Shown: positions 59,722 to 64,000 of the stretch, in pieces
How the letters are laid out: each line of letters opens with the position of its first letter
How positions within the stretch are numbered: the first letter of the stretch is position 1
NCBI GenBank assembly: GCA_963845285.1
Contig: CAWJRO010000015.1
Span: forward strand, 141,429 to 205,428
Direction of reading: 5' to 3'
Length of the DNA: 64,000 bases
Source of the DNA: Methanobacterium_C sp963845285
GTDB taxonomy: Archaea; Methanobacteriota; Methanobacteria; Methanobacteriales; Methanobacteriaceae
Position numbers and translations under genes: made by a program
The notes under the pieces: generated by a model
What the model saw: only the letters and a program-made list of their open reading frames with translations
Databases searched by the model: none
What the model was told of the DNA's origin: nothing

Positions 59722-60321
59722 TCACTCAAACAAACGAGGTTGTCCTTTGATCGTACACTGGGTTGGCCGTTTTACTTTATCAACCGTTAATTTGGCTAAA
59801 GTTTTTCTTCGTGCGATTAATGTACGAGCGAACTCCATGAGTGTCTTCACGCTCTCAGCATAAACTACAAGGTTCCCCTCTGGACCATTTTCTAGCCCGC
59901 AGTCGACTTGTTCTGCAACAGATAGAATGTCAAGCAAACGAAAAGGTCTACAATGGAAGGCGACTAGAGGATAGGACTCTTGGTGTCCAAGGCCAGCATT
60001 GCAACTACTAATCGTGCAACACCTGGCTGCCGATAAAGCGGCAACCGTTGAAGCAACTCCAATGTCTAGCCCATACAAATACTCGAACAAATCTTCTTCT
60101 GACATTGCATCTTCTGCTTTGTGCACATCCCAATTAGCTTTAGCCAATGTTTCCTCTTCGAATTTGAGTATCTCCTTAGCCTCTTTCCATGTGACTCCGC
60201 GCATGTCTTCATAAAGCCGGTTGCCAAAAAGTACTGTCTGCGTCTTCGGCGGCAGAACGAATTTCATCAGCCGGCCACGCGACTCGTTTGAAGTCGACAG
60301 AGCGTTCAATGTTGACTTCAT
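59722..60321 (-). CDS. Hypothetical protein next to the Z1 cluster
   Basis: 199 residues, not recognised. It reads MRGVTWKEAKEILKFEEETL in the first third, then a Cys-rich stretch SAARCCTISSCNAGLG, and PLVAFHCRPFRLLDILSVAE, ending with a basic region (KVKRPTQCTIKG). It lies 57 bases after the DNA glycosylase on the same strand, so it is likely the fourth gene of the cluster. The Cys-rich middle may bind metal. Function unknown. Confidence 0.6.
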   Translation of the reverse strand: MKSTLNALSTSNESRGRLMKFVLPPKTQTVLFGNRLYEDMRGVTWKEAKEILKFEEETLAKANWDVHKAEDAMSEEDLFEYLYGLDIGVASTVAALSAARCCTISSCNAGLGHQESYPLVAFHCRPFRLLDILSVAEQVDCGLENGPEGNLVVYAESVKTLMEFARTLIARRKTLAKLTVDKVKRPTQCTIKGQPRLFE

Positions 60322-60378
60322 CCTCGATTCTTAAAGCATTTTCCCTATTTCCCGTTTTCCGGTGTGTCATAAATTTCA

Positions 60379-61095
60379 TTAAGTCATATTATCTTTAAGA
60401 AAATTGGGCTCGGAGTTCTGCGAAGGTGTTTCTCGCGAGTCAGGATGGTGAAAGTATGAACAATAACCTCGCAGAGGGCAATCGTTGCATAGCATTTTTA
60501 ATGGTTGGCAGTATTTTGCGGCGAGATCCAAGAGTCCAAGATTAAACTCTTTGGAATGTTGCGCCGGAATCAACTTGGTTGCCCGCTTCAACAAACGCTG
60601 ATCGCAGTACGCCGGGCCTTGTGGCGGCATGTCGAGAACACGCCGTAAAAGTCGGCCGCTACTCTCATCAATCATAGGGACTCTCTTGTTGAAGCCAAGA
60701 CATTGAATTGCCCTAGCACTATACAACCCAATTCCCGGCAATGACAAAAGCGAATCTAGATCCTGTGGAATCTTACCTTCATGGTCTGCCTCAATCATCG
60801 CTGCGGCTTTGATAAGATTATCTGCTCTCTTAATGAGGCCAAGCGGTTTGAACCATATTCTAAGCTCGTCAACATTCGCGGATGCTAGTGCCTCGGCGCT
60901 CGGATAACGTGAGATTAGCTCTAGATATGGAGCAGTCAAACGCCCCGATTGAGTTTGTCTCAGCAGCACTTCCGCTACGAAAACATGAAATGGATTTTCA
61001 GTGTTCCTCCATAGGAAAATCCTTTGGTTCATTGAGAACCACTTAATTACCGCATCCTGTAATAACTGGATATATGCAACAGACATTTGCTGCAA
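60379..61095 (-). CDS. HhH-GPD DNA glycosylase, T:G-mismatch (Mig/MutY-like) type
   Basis: About 238 residues from TTG 61095 (AAAGGAG 8 bases upstream; in-frame ATGs at 61086 and 61188 exist). The fold is that of EndoIII/MutY: LRQTQSGRLTAPYLELISRY, the helix-hairpin-helix LPGIGLYSARAIQ, then VPMIDESSGRLLRR with the catalytic Asp. A Tyr instead of Lys in the hairpin resembles the archaeal Mig thymine glycosylase and MutY. The 4Fe-4S site YCQPLKMLCNDCPLRGYC has the C-X6-C-X2-C-X5-C spacing. Beside DNA-modification genes, repair of deaminated 5-methylcytosine is likely. Confidence 0.85.
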   Translation of the reverse strand: MQQMSVAYIQLLQDAVIKWFSMNQRIFLWRNTENPFHVFVAEVLLRQTQSGRLTAPYLELISRYPSAEALASANVDELRIWFKPLGLIKRADNLIKAAAMIEADHEGKIPQDLDSLLSLPGIGLYSARAIQCLGFNKRVPMIDESSGRLLRRVLDMPPQGPAYCDQRLLKRATKLIPAQHSKEFNLGLLDLAAKYCQPLKMLCNDCPLRGYCSYFHHPDSRETPSQNSEPNFLKDNMT

Positions 61096-61130
61096 TATAT
61101 ATGCTCCTTTAGCTTTGCTCACTGTGGTTA

Positions 61131-62123
61131 TCACTCTTCCGACTTTGTGGAAATCGAAGCTATATTGACCCTCCATTTTTCCACCCATTGTTTGAACTCG
61201 TTGCGCAGCAAAACAGGCGCAGTCGAAAGGTCTACCTTGTACCTAGTCTCTGAAACACCTGGAGGCTCTGGCATGCGAAAATGCGGAGCGTCGGTTGACT
61301 TGAAACAGCACATCAATGCCTCTGCTTGGACGGCATCGAATATCGGTCCGACAACCTCGTTGCTCTCCATACCTGCTCGACGTACAGACCTTTCAATCTT
61401 CAGAAACTCTGGCGTTCCGAGTAAAGCCTCTCGGCATTCGTCAACCAGAGTCCGCAAACTGAGTCCGGCATCTTCTTCTCTCAAAAGCAGCGATACGATA
61501 ACAATCTCTTCTATGCCCATTGCATAGATTTGTCTGTGAGAAAAATGATGTATGCGTTGTTGTCCCAAGACGGCCTTAACCTCAACTCTCTTTCGGTTGC
61601 TTGAGAAATCAAACAGCCGCGTAACCTCACTATGCCAAAAAGGAGACCAAAACTGAAACCCGCCTAGTTGACGCATCATGAACAACTCGCCCCAAAGTCC
61701 TTGCCGCTCGGTCTGCAAGTCTTTCGCTTGGGTTACTGAGAATAGCTTGACTAAAGAGCGAAAAAAGGAAAGTTTGTCACCATCGAGTTGCTCACCTTGA
61801 TAGCGTGCAAGAAACGCTTCCATCAAAGCCAAGAAGCTATCCGTATCACCCTTGTCATTGGATTCACAGCATATTGAGTGAAGCAGTTGTCTTTGGCTTC
61901 ACCTCCGTCTAATGCAATGCTATACTCTTGGCTGAGTTGAAGAGAAATCTGTGTAGTTCGCAGCGGAGGATCACTTGATCTTGTTAACGCAGTAATAAAG
62001 AGAGGGATGTCCGGGAACATCTGAACCGATGAACACATTGTCGCGACCTGGAACTCGCGCGACCGTGTATGCGTGTCCCGATGGATTCTCTCTCAATACA
62101 TTGAAGATTTCACGAATGCTCAT
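61131..62123 (-). CDS. DUF4420 (PD-(D/E)xK-like) protein, frameshifted at N-terminus
   Basis: About 330 residues when corrected. The ATG at 62123 overlaps the stop of the Z1 gene (ATGA). The reading begins SIREIFNVLRENPSGHAYTV. The C-terminal part, intact from 61832, has QTERQGLWGELFMMRQLGG, then VTRLFDFSSNRKRVEVKAVL with the (D/E)xK nuclease pattern (VEVKA), and FSHRQIYAM. DUF4420 (PF14390) is known next to Z1 helicase genes. Breaks occur near 61850 and 62010. Presumed nuclease subunit of a restriction-like system. Confidence 0.8.
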
Positions 62124-64000
62124 GGCATTTCATCCCGCACAACATATCTTAAGTCATAGCGGGGGTCATCTGGCATATATAAAGCCAAAGCGGTTGCTAT
62201 GCCTTGGCTACCCCGCAGTTGAACGAGATGTACCTGGAGTTGGACTCGGTTACCATGTATCTCACGATCGCCAGGATAGTAGTCGGGGTCAGTAGGTTGA
62301 CGACCAGGCGTACGACCTTGCATTAAATTCTCGATTTGGTTTTCAATTTCTCTTTGATCGCTGTCTTTCGAGCAACTTCTTGTACGGGTTGCTCCCTGGC
62401 TCATCCACAAGACGTTCAAACTTGGCAGCCGACCGCTTAACAGTAAGCGTGCTAAAAACTCAACGGTGTAGGAGCTTTCCCAATCAGTGCCATCTGTCTG
62501 AAGCTTAGCGAGCAGTTCCGTTATTGCGACATCGGTCGGACAATCTCTTAGAAACGTGTGGTTAGTTGTGCCATATGCCTGAGTACGTCCAGGGTTACGG
62601 CTGAAGAACTGCCTTACAACTCCAACATTGCTGTGCAATCGCTGGATTTAGTATCACAGTATTTTGAATATCCCATCCACTTCCACGAAATTGTCTGTAA
62701 TTAGCCACATTCTGACGAGTAGGTTGTACTGCCCAAATTCATGTCAAGAGCAAACATTCGCGGCCACTGGCGTATCGAAAGACCTTGCCTTTGATTACGA
62801 CTTAGTCCATCCCAGAAATCATCTTCAAACCGCAAGAGTTGGGTATATTCATCTCTTAGCTGAGCAGTTAAAAAAATCCTACACACATCAAGATACCTAT
62901 TTTTGTATCCGAACCATCTTGCTCTCTGTTCCATCGTGTCGGCGTTCGTCTCATTCTGAGCGCGCCGAGTAATATAAGTTACCGCGAGATCTCGAATCGT
63001 GACGCCTCGACCCAGCATATTTCCGCCAATTAGAATGTTGTTTTTTAGCCGGAAAGGAGTGCCAACCGGGTCTCGTCCCAGAGGAAGACTGTTGACCATC
63101 CAAACTTCAAGGCGGATTTCGTCTCGAAGTTGAAGTCGCACAGCGTCCCAGGTTGGCGGATTCTGAACAGTCGTGCATAGATCATCATAAGCTTCGCGAA
63201 AAAGACGCATAAGGTTCGTGTATGCCGGGTTGTTGTCCGGCAATGCAAGAGTTTCCCTCCAAAAGTCCGATCAGATTCCTCACTGATGTCTGCAACTGCT
63301 CGTGGTTGGCTCTTAGATTGCTATTATGAATTAGCATTGAATGCCATGCGAACTCTTCACGGGAGATGTCGAAATAGCTGCGCCCAGTAAGAATGCTGCT
63401 ATAGCATGCCTTAGCCCATCGGGAATACCGTTTACGTGCTCGTCTCCCGCCTCTGCAACGGGAACAACACGCACATATCGATCTCGATCAGTTCCGAAAA
63501 ACACCGATCCACCACAGTACCCTTCTCCGGGTTGGACAAGCACTCCAAAGTCTGGCGCAAGTCCGTCGATACCTGAGATAAGCAAGTTTGCTTGAGGCGT
63601 AGCTGTATAGGCGATGTATGAGTGTAAAGGCAGCACATCTCTTAGCTGAAGAATGCTGTTGTAGATTGCGGATCTTCTACCTCGCCTGAACTGGGTGTTC
63701 AATGATGCCTCATCACCTTCATCGTCAATAACCAACATTGGGTAGCTGCGAAGCTCCGGTGTGGACAACACTCTCCTAAGATCATCAATGCGTTGCCTGT
63801 GTTTCAAAACAACTATAAGAGCGTGACCGCCCCCGTAGATAACACTTTGAATGACATCCGCGTCTTGAGGCAGTGGATTTTTGAATGGAGTCAGTGTAGG
63901 TCTGTTAACAACTTCAAGATCGTTACAGAGTCTGTTGTAGTTCTGCTCAGTAGCGGGTTTTTTGTTCCGGCAAGCACCACAGTTATGCGATAGCCATTGT
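62120..64000 (-). CDS. Z1-domain superfamily II helicase-like protein, partial and frameshifted
   Basis: At least 620 residues; the 5' end lies past the window. Motifs in order from the right edge: ITVVLAGTKNPLL, then MLVIDDEGDEASLNTQFRRG (Walker B-like DEGDE), SYIAYTATPQANLLI (motif III), NNILIGGNMLGRGVTIRDLA and TMEQRARWFGYK (motifs V/VI), all typical of the Z1 domain (PF10593). The C-terminal region ends at TGA 62120. Frame changes near 63930, 63330-63245 and 62700-62640. Z1 proteins occur in restriction-like islands with DUF4420, AIPR and MORC/MutL-type ATPases. Confidence 0.83.

Noticed and set aside
1..64000. Transfer of a 25-kb bacterial island into the archaeon
   Set aside because: Each block begins or ends inside a housekeeping gene of a different kind of genome, there are no integration ends at the joins, and the error profile changes along the window. 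A chimeric assembly explains this better.

Overview
The window does not read as one genome. Bases 1 to about 39,060 are A+T-rich archaeal DNA, best matched to a Methanobacterium-type methanogen. The signs are MfnB of methanofuran synthesis, archaeal-type thymidylate synthase, archaeal NMN adenylyltransferase, CbiT, UbiX, a pseudomurein-binding-repeat protein, a V4R redox regulator of the MsvR type, and the 3' end of nikR. The rest is G+C-richer bacterial DNA in at least four blocks. Each block begins or ends inside a gene (nikR, a UDP-sugar pyrophosphorylase, rlmN, an envC-like gene), which points to chimeric joining of unrelated contigs rather than to gene transfer.

Archaeal block. 1-20 kb is a surface-polysaccharide locus: glycosyltransferases, a flippase, methyltransferases and nucleotide-sugar enzymes. 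It carries RfbF, RfbG and RfbH, which make CDP-4-keto-3,6-dideoxyglucose. It also carries an acetolactate-synthase-like TPP enzyme that could act like YerE of yersiniose synthesis, a C-methyltransferase-like protein, a HAD phosphatase and an HpcH/HpaI-type aldolase, suggesting a branched deoxysugar. 20-39 kb holds housekeeping and cofactor genes (LutA/LutB-like Fe-S proteins, mfnB, guaB, mobA, thyA, cbiT, ubiX, moaE, nadM, an msvR-like gene) and a secreted esterase. Six copies of a 105-125 bp inverted-repeat element and two inverted copies of a second element lie in the gaps.

Bacterial blocks. 39.06-43.39 kb is a one-strand run of tiny overlapping genes (MazG-like, FmdB-like, a DPPD-type DNA methylase), probably phage or plasmid. 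43.39-44.02 kb is a very G+C-rich fragment with the end of a UDP-sugar pyrophosphorylase. 44.02-50.6 kb is chromosomal: rlmN end, a cold-shock gene, a carbon-nitrogen hydrolase, argS, a SPOR protein, ftsE, ftsX and the start of an envC-like gene. 50.6-64 kb is accessory DNA: a coiled-coil surface protein with four ~105-residue repeats, a class C group II intron behind a terminator, a HigB/HigA-peptidase toxin-antitoxin pair, the 3' half of a tRNA-Met, an AAA ATPase/DUF4276 pair split by an IS3-family element, and a cluster of a T:G-type DNA glycosylase, a DUF4420 nuclease-like protein and a Z1-domain helicase-like protein.

Nearly all genes left of 39 kb are intact (two small doubtful ORFs aside). 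Right of 44 kb, conserved genes are repeatedly broken by single-base indels, several in homopolymer runs, so many apparent pseudogenes there may be sequencing errors. The most interesting systems are the archaeal branched-dideoxysugar cassette and the Z1/DUF4420/glycosylase cluster at the right edge.
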